Below are positions 1 through 9,188 of a stretch of DNA of 64,000 nucleotides, piece after piece. A model generated the notes under the pieces. It was given only the letters and a program-made list of their open reading frames with translations. It was not told the origin of the DNA and did not search any database. A program made the position numbers and the translations under genes. The DNA lies in assembly GCA_963732345.1 (NCBI GenBank), contig CAVSZI010000017.1, positions 1 through 64,000 of the forward strand, in the 5' to 3' direction. Within the stretch, counting starts at the first letter, position 1. Every line of letters starts with the position of its first letter. This DNA is from Bog-532 sp963732345 (GTDB lineage Bacteria; Actinomycetota; Actinomycetes; Streptosporangiales; Streptosporangiaceae).

Positions 1-693
1 CTCCAGCCGGGCGCCCTGCAGCCGACGGAACGTCCGGTGCGGCCGGGTGCGATCCAGCATGGCCACCTCGAGCTGGCTGGTCCCCATGTCCGGGCGCTCG
101 CCGCCGTTGCCGGAGGGGGCAGCGTTGCCGGCAGGGGCGGCCAGCGCGGCCAGCGCGGCGCTGAGCGCCTCGCTCAGCGTCATGCCGTCGGAATAACGTT
201 CCTTTAGCACGGTGGCCACCTGGTCGGCCTGGCCACCGATGGCGGCGAAGCCGTGCTCGTCGCCCACCGAGCCATCGAAAGTGATCCGGTAGATCTGGTC
301 AGCGTCGGCGCTCTCCCCCGCCTCGGCCACGATGATCTCTACCTCGAACGGCTTGGAGCTCTCGGTGAAGATGGTGCCAAGCTGCTGGGCGTACCAGTTG
401 GCGATGCCGCGCGCGGTAACGTCGCGGCGGTCGAACTGGTAGCCGGTCACGTCGGCGTAGGTCACGCCCGCCTTGCGCAGGTTCTCGTACTCGTTGTACC
501 GGCCGACAGCGGCGAAGGCGATCCGGTCGTAGATTTCGCTGATCTTGTGCAGCGCCCGGGACGGGTTGGGCGCCACGAACAGGATCCCCCCGGCGTACTG
601 GATGACGACCCCGCTGCGGCCGCGCGCGATCCCCTTGCGCGCATAGTCCGCCTTGTCTTTCATCACCTGTTCAGGCGACACGTAGAACGGCAT
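1..693 (-). CDS. prcA: 20S proteasome alpha subunit PrcA (3' end outside window)
   Basis: Alpha subunit of the bacterial 20S proteasome. It forms the outer rings of the cytosolic core particle that degrades pupylated proteins. The N-terminus MPFYVSPEQVMKDKADYARK is the typical actinobacterial PrcA start, and it is followed by the conserved GRSGVV and YDRIAFAAVGRYNEYENLR segments. The ATG is at 693-691. The gene runs off the left edge after 231 codons without a stop, so the C-terminus is not visible. It lies about 60 bases downstream of prcB in the same orientation, as the last visible gene of the arc-dop-pup-prcB-prcA run. Confidence 0.96.
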   Translation of the reverse strand, partial: MPFYVSPEQVMKDKADYARKGIARGRSGVVIQYAGGILFVAPNPSRALHKISEIYDRIAFAAVGRYNEYENLRKAGVTYADVTGYQFDRRDVTARGIANWYAQQLGTIFTESSKPFEVEIIVAEAGESADADQIYRITFDGSVGDEHGFAAIGGQADQVATVLKERYSDGMTLSEALSAALAALAAPAGNAAPSGNGGERPDMGTSQLEVAMLDRTRPHRTFRRLQGARLE

Positions 694-753
694 GGACACC
701 GCAGGCGTTTCCTTTACTCGCGAGTTCGGCTGGGAGGGGGGAGGGTGCCGGGC

Positions 754-1608
754 TCAGCCCGAGCTGAGCGGGGCCTTCGGGCCGTCCGGCGACTGCATGC
801 GCTCGTCGACGACGGCGCGCGCATGCGACTCGGCCTCGGCTTCGGACAGCCGACTGAAGCCGTCCCCGGTCACGACCGCGATCACCGGGTAGATCGCGCG
901 GGTGAGGTCGGGGCCACCGGTCGCCGAGTCATCGTCGGCCGCGTCGTACAGCGCCTCCACGCAGACCCGCACCACGTCGGACGCGGACATGCCGTCCCGG
1001 TAGAGCTTCTTCATCGAGCCGCGGGCGAACACCGACCCGGAGCCGATCGAGTGGTACCGGTGCTCCTCGTACGGGCCGCCGGCCACGTCGTAGCTGAAGA
1101 TCCGGCCGATCCCGGTGTCCTCGTCGTAGCCGGCGAAGAGCGGGACGACGGCGAGTCCCTGCATGGCGGCGGCGATGTTGCCCCTGATCATCGTGGCGAG
1201 GCGGTTGGCCTTGCCCTCCAGCGACAACGACCGGCCTTCCATCTTCTCGTAGTGCTCGAGCTCCACCTGGAAGAGCCGGACGAACTCCAGGCCCACGCTG
1301 GCCGTGCCCGCGATCCCCATGGCGGAATAGTCGTCGGTGCGGAAGACCTTCTCCACATCCCGTTTGGCAATCATGTTGCCCGCGGTCGAGCGGCGGTCCC
1401 CGGCGATGACAACGCCGTCGCCGCAGACGGCCGTGACGATGGTCGTCGCGTGCGGCAGGTCAGGCAGCCCGTTTACGCCGGGCGCGCCCGGCGCCCACGG
1501 CAGCGTCTCCGCGCCAGCCGCCGGAGCCCGGCGTACCGCACTGCCGGGCAGCAGGTCCGGCGCGTAGGAGGCGAGGAAGTCAGCGAACGAAGAAATCCGG
1601 GGAGCCAT
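754..1608 (-). CDS. prcB: 20S proteasome beta subunit PrcB
   Basis: Catalytic beta subunit, an N-terminal threonine hydrolase. From the ATG at 1608 the protein has a 54-residue propeptide ending LPHA, followed by TTIVTAV. Maturation would expose Thr55 as the nucleophile. Counting from that Thr, Asp17 and Lys33 fall exactly where the proteasomal Thr/Asp/Lys set requires (AGDRRS and VEKVF). An in-frame GTG at 1653 would add 15 residues, but the ATG at 1608 has a GGAG ribosome site about 6 bases upstream and gives a normal propeptide. The gene sits between pup and prcA. Confidence 0.96.
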   Translation of the reverse strand: MAPRISSFADFLASYAPDLLPGSAVRRAPAAGAETLPWAPGAPGVNGLPDLPHATTIVTAVCGDGVVIAGDRRSTAGNMIAKRDVEKVFRTDDYSAMGIAGTASVGLEFVRLFQVELEHYEKMEGRSLSLEGKANRLATMIRGNIAAAMQGLAVVPLFAGYDEDTGIGRIFSYDVAGGPYEEHRYHSIGSGSVFARGSMKKLYRDGMSASDVVRVCVEALYDAADDDSATGGPDLTRAIYPVIAVVTGDGFSRLSEAEAESHARAVVDERMQSPDGPKAPLSSG

Positions 1609-1827
1609 GAACGCTCCAGGAAAACGCCTGCTCCCATCGAAGTCAGAGCCCACGCGGTTCCTTCCGTATCTAAAGCCTTCTTACGAACAGACCCTACTGC
1701 GACCGCCGGGCGCTCCGCACAAGGGCCGGGCCGTACGTCAAAACGGGTGTCAGCCCTACGGCGAACGCAGTTATCGGCCCGCACTGCGGCTCCCTCGAGC
1801 GGCAGTACGGGCCCTGGCGACGAGCGG

Positions 1828-2040
1828 TTACTGACCGCCCTTCTGGACGTACGAGCGGACGAACTCCTCCGCGTTTTCCTCGAGTACCTCGTCGATTTCG
1901 TCCAGGATCGCGTCAACGTCGTCGGAGAGCTTCTCGTGCCGTTCCTGGACATCTTCGGTCGACCGGGCCTCGGTCTCCTCGGCCTCTTCGGTGCGCCGTG
2001 GGGTCTGTCGCTGGCCGCCCGTGTCCTTTGATGTTGCCAT
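1828..2040 (-). CDS. pup: Prokaryotic ubiquitin-like protein Pup
   Basis: Pup is the 70-residue, highly charged, disordered modifier that is linked to lysines of target proteins and threaded into the proteasome by the Arc/Mpa ATPase. The C-terminus is Gly-Gly-Gln, so Dop must deamidate it to Gly-Gly-Glu before PafA can ligate it. The central Glu/Asp-rich helical stretch (SDDVDAILDEIDEVLEENAE) is the part that binds the ATPase coiled coil. The ATG at 2040 is preceded by GGAGG at a good distance. It lies directly between dop and prcB. Confidence 0.98.
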   Translation of the reverse strand: MATSKDTGGQRQTPRRTEEAEETEARSTEDVQERHEKLSDDVDAILDEIDEVLEENAEEFVRSYVQKGGQ

Positions 2041-2141
2041 CCCGGTACCTCCGTCAATCGGGGGCGTTCCCTGCCCCAACGCTATCTTCGCCCGCCGACG
2101 TCCTGTTCAACCCCGGATTCGCGGTCCGTCGCAAATCGGGC

Positions 2142-3662
2142 TCAATCCGGCTGCCCGGTCAGTGCCGAAACCAGGTCCGCCGCGGTCCGGCAGCGCCGGA
2201 GCAAATCTCCCACATGCGCCTTGGTGCCGCGCAGCGGCTCGAGCGTCGGCACCCGCTGCAGCGACTCACGGCCCGGGATGTCGAAGATGACCGAGTCCCA
2301 GGACGCGGCGGCGACCGACTCGGCGTACTGGCGCAGGCAGCGGCCGCGGAAGTAGGCCCGGGTGTCCTCGGGGGGCTCCTCGATCGCCCGCCGGATCTGC
2401 TCCTCGCTGGCCAGCTGTACCATCCGGCCCTTGGCCGCGAGCCGGTTGTACAGGCCCCGGGACGCCCGGACGTCGGAATACTGCAAGTCGATGAGCTGCA
2501 GGCGCGGATGGTCCCAGCTCAGCCCGTCCCGGGTCCGGAAGCCCTCCAGCAGCTCCAGCTTCGCCACCCAGTCCAGCTCGCGGGACAGCTGCATCGGGTC
2601 CTCGGACAGCCGGTTCAGCACCGACTCCCACCGGTCGAGCACGTCGGCCGTCATCGAGTCGACGTCCGAGCCGAACTTGTCCTCGGTGTACTTGCGCGCC
2701 AGCTCCAGGTATTCACGCTGGAGCTGGATAGCGGTCATCTTCTTGCCGTTCCGCAGGGTCACCAGGCGGCGCAGCGACGCATCGTGCGAGATGGCCCGCA
2801 GGTCGGCGACCGCGGCCTCCAGGGACAGGTCGGCGTCGAGGAACTTGTCCTCGATCATCGACAGCACCAGGGCGGTGGTCCCCAATTTGAGGTAGGTGGC
2901 GACCTCGCTCATGTTGGCGTCGCCGATGATGACATGCAGCCGCCGGTACTTCTCCGGGTCCGCATGCGGCTCGTCCCTGGTGTTGATGATCGGCCGCTTC
3001 AGCGTCGTCTCCAGGCCGACCTCGACTTCGAAGAAGTCGGCCCGCTGGCTGAGCTGGAAACCGGTACCGCGGCCGTCCGCGCCGATGCCCACCCGCCCGG
3101 CGCCGCAGATGACCTGGCGGGAGACGAAAAACGGGGTCAGGTGCCGGACGATGTCGGCGAACGGCGTGGCCCGGCGCATCAGGTAGTTCTCGTGGCAGCC
3201 GTACGAGGCGCCCTTGTTGTCGGTGTTGTTCTTGTAAAGCTGGATCGGCGCGGCGCTGGGAATGGTGGCCGCGCGCTCGGCGGCCTCGGCCATGATCCGC
3301 TCACCGGCCTTGTCCCAGATCACCGCGGACAGCGGGTTGGTGCACTCGGGGGTGGAGTACTCCGGGTGCGCGTGGTCCACGTACAGCCGGGCGCCGTTGG
3401 TGAGGATGACGTTGGCCAGCCCCAGGTCCTCGTCGGTCAGCTGGGTCGAGTCCGCGCTCTCGCGGGCGAGGTCGAAGCCGCGGGCATCGCGGAGCGGGTT
3501 CTCCTCCTCGAAGTCCCACCGGGCCCGGCGGGCCCGCGCCGCCGTCGCGGCCTGGTACGCGTTGACGATCTGGGACGAGGTCACCATGGCGTTGGCCCCT
3601 GGCTGGCCGGGAACCGAGATCCCGTACTCAGTCTCGGTGCCCATCACCCGCAGCACGCTCAT
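2142..3662 (-). CDS. dop: Deamidase/depupylase of Pup (Dop)
   Basis: Dop converts the Pup C-terminal Gln to Glu and also removes Pup from substrates. It belongs to the glutamine-synthetase-like carboxylate-amine ligase fold shared with PafA. The 506-residue protein has the family start MGTETEYGIS and the segments LYVDHAHPEYS (with the catalytic Asp), QLYKNNTDNKGASYGCHENY and SRQVICGAGRVGIG, which are diagnostic for Dop. The start is the ATG at 3662; an in-frame ATG lies six codons further in. It sits between arc and pup as in other actinomycetes. The cognate ligase gene pafA is not in the window and is expected beyond the left edge. Confidence 0.95.
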   Translation of the reverse strand: MSVLRVMGTETEYGISVPGQPGANAMVTSSQIVNAYQAATAARARRARWDFEEENPLRDARGFDLARESADSTQLTDEDLGLANVILTNGARLYVDHAHPEYSTPECTNPLSAVIWDKAGERIMAEAAERAATIPSAAPIQLYKNNTDNKGASYGCHENYLMRRATPFADIVRHLTPFFVSRQVICGAGRVGIGADGRGTGFQLSQRADFFEVEVGLETTLKRPIINTRDEPHADPEKYRRLHVIIGDANMSEVATYLKLGTTALVLSMIEDKFLDADLSLEAAVADLRAISHDASLRRLVTLRNGKKMTAIQLQREYLELARKYTEDKFGSDVDSMTADVLDRWESVLNRLSEDPMQLSRELDWVAKLELLEGFRTRDGLSWDHPRLQLIDLQYSDVRASRGLYNRLAAKGRMVQLASEEQIRRAIEEPPEDTRAYFRGRCLRQYAESVAAASWDSVIFDIPGRESLQRVPTLEPLRGTKAHVGDLLRRCRTAADLVSALTGQPD

Positions 3663-3766
3663 ACAGCCAGCCTATGCCGCCCTGGCCGCAGCTACGCCGT
3701 AGACGCACGACGCGGCACGCGGCCCGGGCGCGCGCCGCGGTCGCGGCGCGGGCCCGCTCGTCCACG

Positions 3767-5551
3767 TCACAGGTACTGGCCCGTGTTGGCCACCGTGTCG
3801 ATCGACCGGCCGGCCTCGGTGCCGGTCTTGCCCGACACCAGGGTGCGGATGTAGACGATGCGCTCGCCCTTCTTGCCGGAGATGCGTGCCCAGTCGTCCG
3901 GGTTGGTGGTGTTGGGCAGGTCCTCGTTCTCGCTGAACTCGTCCACGCAGGCCGACAGGAGGTGCGCCACCCGCAGGCCCTTCTGCCCGGTGTCGAGGAA
4001 CTCCTTGATGGCCATTTTCTTGGCCCGGTCCACGATGTTCTGGATCATGGCGCCGGAGTTGAAGTCCTTGAAGTACAGGACCTCCTTGTCGCCGTTGGCG
4101 TAGGTGACCTCGAGGAACCGGTTCTCCTCCGACTCCGTGTACATCCGCTCGACCACCCGCTGGATCATCGCCTCGACGGTCCCGTCGCGGGAAGAGCCGT
4201 GCTCGGCCAGGTCGTCGGGGTGCAGCGGGAGCTGGGTCAGGATGTACTTGGAGAAGATGTCCTTGGCCGCCTCGGCGTCGGGCCGCTCGATCTTGATCTT
4301 GACGTCGAGCCGCCCGGGCCGCAGGATCGCGGGGTCGATCATGTCCTCGCGGTTGGACGCGCCGATGACGATCACGTTCTCCAGGCCCTCGACGCCATCG
4401 ATCTCACTGAGCAGCTGCGGGACGATCGTGTTCTCCACGTCGCTGGAGACCCCGGACCCGCGGGTCCGGAAGATCGAGTCCATCTCGTCGAAGAACACGA
4501 TGACCGGCATGCCCTCGCTGGCCTTTTCCCGGGCCCGCTGGAACACGAGCCGGATGTGCCGCTCGGTCTCGCCCACGTACTTGTTGAGCAGCTCGGGGCC
4601 CTTGATGTTCAGGAAGAAGCTGCGCCCCGCCGAGCCGGGCCCGGCGGTGCCGTCCGCCGCGGTCTTCGCCGCGACCTGCTTGGCCAGGGAGTTCGCCACC
4701 GCCTTGGCGATAAGCGTCTTCCCGCAGCCGGGCGGACCATAGAGCAGCACGCCCTTCGGCGGCCGCAGCTGGTGCTCACGGAACAGGTCCGCGTGCAGGT
4801 ACGGCAGCTCGATCGCGTCCCGGATCTGCTCGATCTGGGAGGCCAGGCCGCCGATGTCGGAGTAGACGATGTTGGGGACTTCCTCCAGGATGAGTTCCTC
4901 GACTTCCGCCTTGGGGATCCGCTCGAACACGTAGCCCGAGCGCGGCTCCAGCAGCAGCGAGTCGCCGCTGCGCAGGGTGGACGCCCGCAACGGGTCCGCG
5001 AGCCGGACCACGCGCTCCTCGTCGGCGTGCGAGATGACCAGCGCGCGCTCGCCGTCCTCCAGGAGCTCCTTGAGCATGACGATTTCGCCCGCGGTCTCGA
5101 AGCCCTCGGCGACCACCACGTTGAGCGCCTCGTTCAGCACGACTTCCTGGCCGGGCTTGAGCTCGCTGAGCTCGACGGCGGGGCTCACATGGACCCGCAT
5201 CTTCCGGCCGCCGGTGAACACGTCGGCGGTGCTGTCGTCGCTGGCGGACAGGAAGATGCCGAAGCCCGACGGCGGCTGCGCCAGCCGGTCGACCTCCTCC
5301 TTGAGCGCGACGATCTGGTCCCGGGCCTCGCGCAGCGTGCCGGTCAGCCGCTCGTTCTGCGCGGTGACAGCGGCCAGGCTGGCCTCGGTCTCGCGCAGCC
5401 TCTCCTCGAGAAGCCGCGCCTGGCGGGGCGAATCCGCGAGCCTGCGGCGCAAAGCGGCGATCTCCTCGTCAAGGAAGGAGATCTGCGCGGTAAGGCCTTT
5501 GACCTCATCGTCATGCCGTGAGGCTCGTGAGCTTTCATCCCTGCTTCCCAC
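3767..5551 (-). CDS. arc: Proteasome-activating AAA ATPase Arc/Mpa
   Basis: Hexameric ATPase that recognises Pup and feeds substrates into the 20S core. An N-terminal coiled coil (roughly residues 15-92) precedes the OB domains. The AAA module has Walker A GPPGCGKT near residues 272-279, Walker B VIVFFDEMDS, and an arginine-finger region IRTRGSGVSS/REDMIDPAILRPGRLD. The C-terminus ends in Gln-Tyr-Leu, the proteasome-docking tail. A GTG at 5560 opens the same frame, but AAGGAGG overlaps it. The next GTG at 5551 stands 8 bases from that site and is the better start. It is the first gene of the proteasome operon. Confidence 0.95.
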   Translation of the reverse strand: MGSRDESSRASRHDDEVKGLTAQISFLDEEIAALRRRLADSPRQARLLEERLRETEASLAAVTAQNERLTGTLREARDQIVALKEEVDRLAQPPSGFGIFLSASDDSTADVFTGGRKMRVHVSPAVELSELKPGQEVVLNEALNVVVAEGFETAGEIVMLKELLEDGERALVISHADEERVVRLADPLRASTLRSGDSLLLEPRSGYVFERIPKAEVEELILEEVPNIVYSDIGGLASQIEQIRDAIELPYLHADLFREHQLRPPKGVLLYGPPGCGKTLIAKAVANSLAKQVAAKTAADGTAGPGSAGRSFFLNIKGPELLNKYVGETERHIRLVFQRAREKASEGMPVIVFFDEMDSIFRTRGSGVSSDVENTIVPQLLSEIDGVEGLENVIVIGASNREDMIDPAILRPGRLDVKIKIERPDAEAAKDIFSKYILTQLPLHPDDLAEHGSSRDGTVEAMIQRVVERMYTESEENRFLEVTYANGDKEVLYFKDFNSGAMIQNIVDRAKKMAIKEFLDTGQKGLRVAHLLSACVDEFSENEDLPNTTNPDDWARISGKKGERIVYIRTLVSGKTGTEAGRSIDTVANTGQYL

Positions 5552-5561
5552 GGCCCTCACC

Positions 5562-5802
5562 TCCTTCCGGTGCCTGAATTATTTAGACCTTACCTACCGC
5601 GGAGCCGTTCGTAACCTGGCGGTCCGCGATATGCAGAGCACACTGGACACGGGATTAATGCCCGCCGGGAGGCGTCCGAAGCAACCGGGGCGGCCGATCG
5701 TTACGGTTTAGACACTTCTCGCCAGCGTATCGGGCCGGGGGCATGAGGCCGCGAAAGCCGCGGCGAAAAAAGCGCACGAGCCCAGGGTGGTCCTGTGGGG
5801 TC
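5562..5802. other. Intergenic region upstream of arc
   Basis: About 240 bases between the arc start and the trmI stop. The part nearest arc is A/T-richer (around 5575-5600) and probably holds the operon promoter. I see no gene here. Confidence 0.4.
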
Positions 5803-6689
5803 TCAGGAGGGCACCTGCGCCTCATCGTCCGCACTGGGGTGGGCACCCTTGGCCGGGCGCCGGCGCCGCGCCGGCGGGGTCACCCCGTCCGCCAGCCGCC
5901 GCGCCGTCACCAGGAACCCGGTGTGCCCGATCATCCGCTGCTCCGGCCGGACGGCCAGGCCGTCCACGTGCCAGCCGCGCACCATCGACTCCCACGCGGT
6001 CGGCTCGTAGAACTGCCCCTGCGCGCGCAGCCCCTCGACGGTACGGGACAGCTGGGTGGTGGTCGCCACATAGCAGCAGATGACGCCGCCGGGCAGCAAG
6101 GCGCGCGCGGCGGCGTCCAGGCAGTCCCACGGCGCGAGCATGTCGAGGATTACGCGGTCAGCGTGGTCCGCTGAAAGCGAACTCACGGCTCCGGCATCGA
6201 AGTCGCCGATGACCAGGCGCCAGGCCGCGGGCACGGTGCCGAAGAAGCTCGCCACATTGCGCCGGGCGATCTCGGCGAAGTCGCTGCGGCGCTCGAACGA
6301 GGTCACGGACCCGCACTCGCCGGCGCTCCGCAGCAGCCAGCAGGTCAGCGCGCCCGAGCCGGCCCCGCCTCGATCACCCGCGCCCCCGGGAAGATATCGG
6401 CCATCGCGACGATCTGCGCGGCGTCCTTGGGGTAGACGACCGCCGCGCCGCGCTTCATGGCCAGGGTGAAATCCGCGAGCAGCGGGCGGAGCGCGACGTA
6501 GGGCGTGCCACCCGAGGACGTCACCACGGTCCCGTCCTGCCTGCCGATCAGGTCGTCGTGACTGAGCGACCCGCGGTGGGTGAAGAAGGACTTGCCCGGT
6601 TCCAGGACCACCGTGTGGTGGCGGCCTTTCGGGTCGGTGAGCTGGACGCGGTCGCCTGCCTGGAACGGGCCGCGACGTGGGACAATCAT
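5803..6689 (-). pseudogene. trmI: tRNA (adenine-58-N1)-methyltransferase TrmI, one-base frameshift
   Basis: TrmI makes m1A58 in tRNA with S-adenosylmethionine. The N-terminal half starts at the ATG at 6689 (MIVPRRGPFQAGDRVQL, then FFTHRGSLSHDDLIGRQDG and FTLAMKRGAAVVYPKDAAQI) and matches the family. The reading frame breaks after VIEAGP and resumes one base off, giving a frame with GSGALT, then TSFERRSDFAEIARRN and a normal C-terminus. The break falls inside the SAM-binding motif I (EAGxGSGALT), in a G/C run at about 6359-6366, and one missing base explains it. Everything else looks under selection, so a sequence error is more likely than true decay. If the break is real, the enzyme is dead. 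Confidence 0.85.
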
Positions 6690-6723
6690 GCCGGACAGGC
6701 TATCGGCGGGGCGACGGTCGCAC

Positions 6724-6785
6724 GCCGCGAAGGCGCTCAGAGCCCTGCGAAGGCGCCGCGAAGGCGCTCAGACCCCTGCGAAGGC
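6724..6785. repeat. 31-bp direct repeat spanning a stop codon
   Basis: Two adjacent, nearly identical 31-bp units (6724-6754 and 6755-6785) read GCCGCGAAGGCGCTCAGA... The second unit contains the last codons and the TGA of the site-2 protease gene, and the first repeats them downstream. This is a local tandem duplication of the gene end. Confidence 0.75.
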
Positions 6786-7937
6786 GCCGTCCAGGTCGCT
6801 GGCGGCCAGTACGCCGTAGACCTGGCCGGTGGGCTCCACGACCAGGTACTCGCTCGCCGGGGCCTTGCGAACCGCGTCGATCAGCGCCATCCCGCTCAGA
6901 TCGGCGGACAGCACGAGGCTGGGATCGAGCTTGCGGGCCAGCGTCCCGGCCTCGATCCAGGGCCGGCGCTGCGGCGGGGTCGCCATCACCGCCGACTCGT
7001 TCACGATGGCGATCGGGGTGTTGTCGTGGTCCACCACGACGAGGGCGCGCGCGTTGGCCTCTTCGGCCTGCCGGATCGCCTCGGCCAGCGGGAGGCTCGC
7101 GGGAATGGGGATGGCCTTGCGAGCGAGCAGCCGCGCCCGGATACCCGGCAGCCGCTCCCGCGCCCGGGTCGCCCGGATCGACTGCCCCGCGCCGATCCAC
7201 ATGAACCCGGCGATGAACGCCAGCCACAGCAAGAACATCAGGTCCTGGCTCTGGCCGTTGGCCATCGCGTACCCGACCGGCACGACCAGCAGCGCCACCG
7301 CCAGGACCCGGCCGGACCACGCGGCTACGATCGTGGCCGTGCCCGGCCGCCCGGTGACCTTCCACACGACGGCGCGCAACATCCGCCCGCCGTCCAGCGG
7401 CAGGCCCGGGAGCAGGTTGAAGACGCCGACGAGGAGGTTGGCCCAGCGGAACTGGTTCACGATGATCCAGCCGATGGTCCCGTCCGGGACCACCTTCGTC
7501 AGCCCGTAGCCGATAGCGGCCAGGATCAGCGAGAGCGCGGGGCCGGCCGCCGAGACGGTGAACTCCCGCAAAGGCGTCTGCGGCTCGCGCTCGATCTCGG
7601 AGATGCCGCCCAGAGGGTACAGCAGGATCCGCCGCACCGGCAGCCCGTAACCGCGGGCGACGAGGGAATGGCTGAGCTCGTGCACCAGGACGGACAGGTA
7701 CAGCAGGATCACGAAGGCGGCGGCCACGACGTACCGGACGCTGCCGTTCAGCGTCCCGGCCAGGTCGTTCGCATAGATGACGATGAAGACGCCCGCGATC
7801 ACGAACCAGTACGGGGAAATGGTCACGGGGATGCCGAACGGGCGCGCGACCACGATCCCGGACCCCGGTTGCTTCGGCGGCCGCTGGTCTGGCTTGTCGG
7901 GCGTGATGCCTGCCACAGCATCGATGCTACGTGCCAT
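6768..7937 (-). CDS. Site-2 protease family (M50) membrane metalloprotease with CBS domains
   Basis: A 389-residue intramembrane zinc protease. Several membrane segments surround the zinc motif HELSH (about residue 87) and the second metal-site motif NLLPGLPLDGG. The C-terminal third contains two CBS-type segments (roughly residues 265-385), for example ARALVVVDHDNTPIAIVNES and EYLVVEPTGQVYGVLAASDL. These likely sense an adenine nucleotide. The family cleaves transmembrane substrates inside the bilayer; the substrate here is unknown. The ATG is at 7937. It reads divergently from the RecB-family nuclease gene. Confidence 0.88.
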   Translation of the reverse strand: MARSIDAVAGITPDKPDQRPPKQPGSGIVVARPFGIPVTISPYWFVIAGVFIVIYANDLAGTLNGSVRYVVAAAFVILLYLSVLVHELSHSLVARGYGLPVRRILLYPLGGISEIEREPQTPLREFTVSAAGPALSLILAAIGYGLTKVVPDGTIGWIIVNQFRWANLLVGVFNLLPGLPLDGGRMLRAVVWKVTGRPGTATIVAAWSGRVLAVALLVVPVGYAMANGQSQDLMFLLWLAFIAGFMWIGAGQSIRATRARERLPGIRARLLARKAIPIPASLPLAEAIRQAEEANARALVVVDHDNTPIAIVNESAVMATPPQRRPWIEAGTLARKLDPSLVLSADLSGMALIDAVRKAPASEYLVVEPTGQVYGVLAASDLDGAFAGV

Positions 7938-8079
7938 CGAGGGCCCCGCGACCGGGATGAGGCCGCGCCGGACGGGAACCGCGGCGAACGCCCGGCGCCC
8001 GCGCGGCCCGCGCCCGGCCGCCGGAACCCAAGTCCCCGCTGGGGCCGCGGAAACCCGGCCGATTGTCAGTGCCCTCCCC

Positions 8080-8092
8080 TACGCTCGTGGGC
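8080..8092 (+). promoter_or_regulatory. -10 element of a probable leaderless promoter
   Basis: TACGCT (8080-8085) lies 7 bases before the in-frame GTG at 8093, with no Shine-Dalgarno sequence. This geometry puts the transcription start at the start codon. Confidence 0.45.
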
Positions 8093-9040
8093 GTGGATGA
8101 ACTCGTCGCGGTGGAGATCGCCGACCCGGGCCCTCCGGATGAGGGCCCGGGCACGGCGCGCGGGCCGGCGCTATCGCCGTCCCGGGCCGCCGATTTCATG
8201 ACCTGCCCGCTGCTGTACCGGTTCCGGGTCATCGACAAACTGCCCGAGCCGCCGAGCACCGCCGCCGCCCGCGGGACGCTCGTGCACGCGGTGCTGGAGC
8301 GCCTGTTCGACCTGACGGCGGCCAAGCGGACCCCGGACGCGGCGCGCTCGCTGCTGCGGCCGGAATGGGACCGGCTGGCGGCCGCCGAGCCGGACCTGGC
8401 CGCGCTGTTTCCCGGCGAGGCCGAGCGGGACGCCTGGATCCGCGACGCGGCCACCGCGGTGGACAGTTATTTCCGGCTGGAGGATCCCCGCCGCCTCGAG
8501 CCCGCGGACCGCGAGCTGTACGTCGAGGCCGAACTGGAGTCCGGGCTCCGGCTCCGCGGCTACATCGACCGCCTCGACATCGCGCCGGCCGGGCAGATCC
8601 GGGTAGTCGACTACAAGACCGGCAAGGCGCCACCGCAGGACTTCGAGGCCCGGGCGCTGTTCCAGATGAAGTTCTACGCGCTGGTGCTGTGGCGGGCACG
8701 CGGGGAGATTCCGCGGCTGCTGCAGCTCCTGTACCTCGGGGACGGGCAGGTCGTGCGGTACACGCCCGACGAGGCGGACCTTCGGGCCACCGAGCGCAAG
8801 GTGCTGGCCCTGTGGCAGGCCATCGAGCGGGCCACCGATAGCGGCGACTGGCGGCCGCGGCCGGGCCGGCTGTGTGAATGGTGCGCGCATAAAGCGCTGT
8901 GTCCCGAGTTCGGCGGCACCCCCCCGCCTCTTCCCGCCCCGGTTCCCGCCCCGGTTCTCCCGGCCCGCGGCGCGCACGAGCCAGCGGCCGTCCCGGCGGA
9001 TGAGGTGGGGGCGGCCGATAGCGGGGAACTCGCCGGCTGA
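8093..9040 (+). CDS. RecB-family exonuclease (PD-(D/E)XK nuclease)
   Basis: A stand-alone nuclease of the RecB/Cas4-like PD-(D/E)XK superfamily, of the kind found singly in actinomycetes. Visible motifs are LSPSRAADFMTCPLLYRFR at the N-terminus, the GTLVHAVLERLFDL helix, the catalytic core GYIDRLDIAPAGQIRVVDYKTGK (Asp then Asp-x-Lys), and near the C-terminus cysteines in CEWCAHKALC, which together with the N-terminal Cys could hold an iron-sulfur cluster. In-frame TTG (8063) and GTG (8069) codons lie upstream. I prefer the GTG at 8093 because a TACGCT element sits 7 bases before it and no ribosome site is seen. Its DNA target is unknown. Confidence 0.85.
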   Translation: MDELVAVEIADPGPPDEGPGTARGPALSPSRAADFMTCPLLYRFRVIDKLPEPPSTAAARGTLVHAVLERLFDLTAAKRTPDAARSLLRPEWDRLAAAEPDLAALFPGEAERDAWIRDAATAVDSYFRLEDPRRLEPADRELYVEAELESGLRLRGYIDRLDIAPAGQIRVVDYKTGKAPPQDFEARALFQMKFYALVLWRARGEIPRLLQLLYLGDGQVVRYTPDEADLRATERKVLALWQAIERATDSGDWRPRPGRLCEWCAHKALCPEFGGTPPPLPAPVPAPVLPARGAHEPAAVPADEVGAADSGELAG

Positions 9041-9188
9041 CCCTGGTCGCTCCGCCACGGGCAGATGGCGGAGCGCGTGCGGGCGGCGCCGTCCGGGCGG
9101 TTCATCCGGTCCGGAGGCTGTGCAACGATGGGGTCAAGGGGCCGCTGCCCACCGGGGCACGCGTCGAGCTAGCGCTGTCGAGGTAGAG

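Noticed and set aside
253..2031. Long plus-strand open frame across prcA, prcB and pup
   Set aside because: High-GC antisense shadow; the minus strand holds three conserved proteasome genes here.
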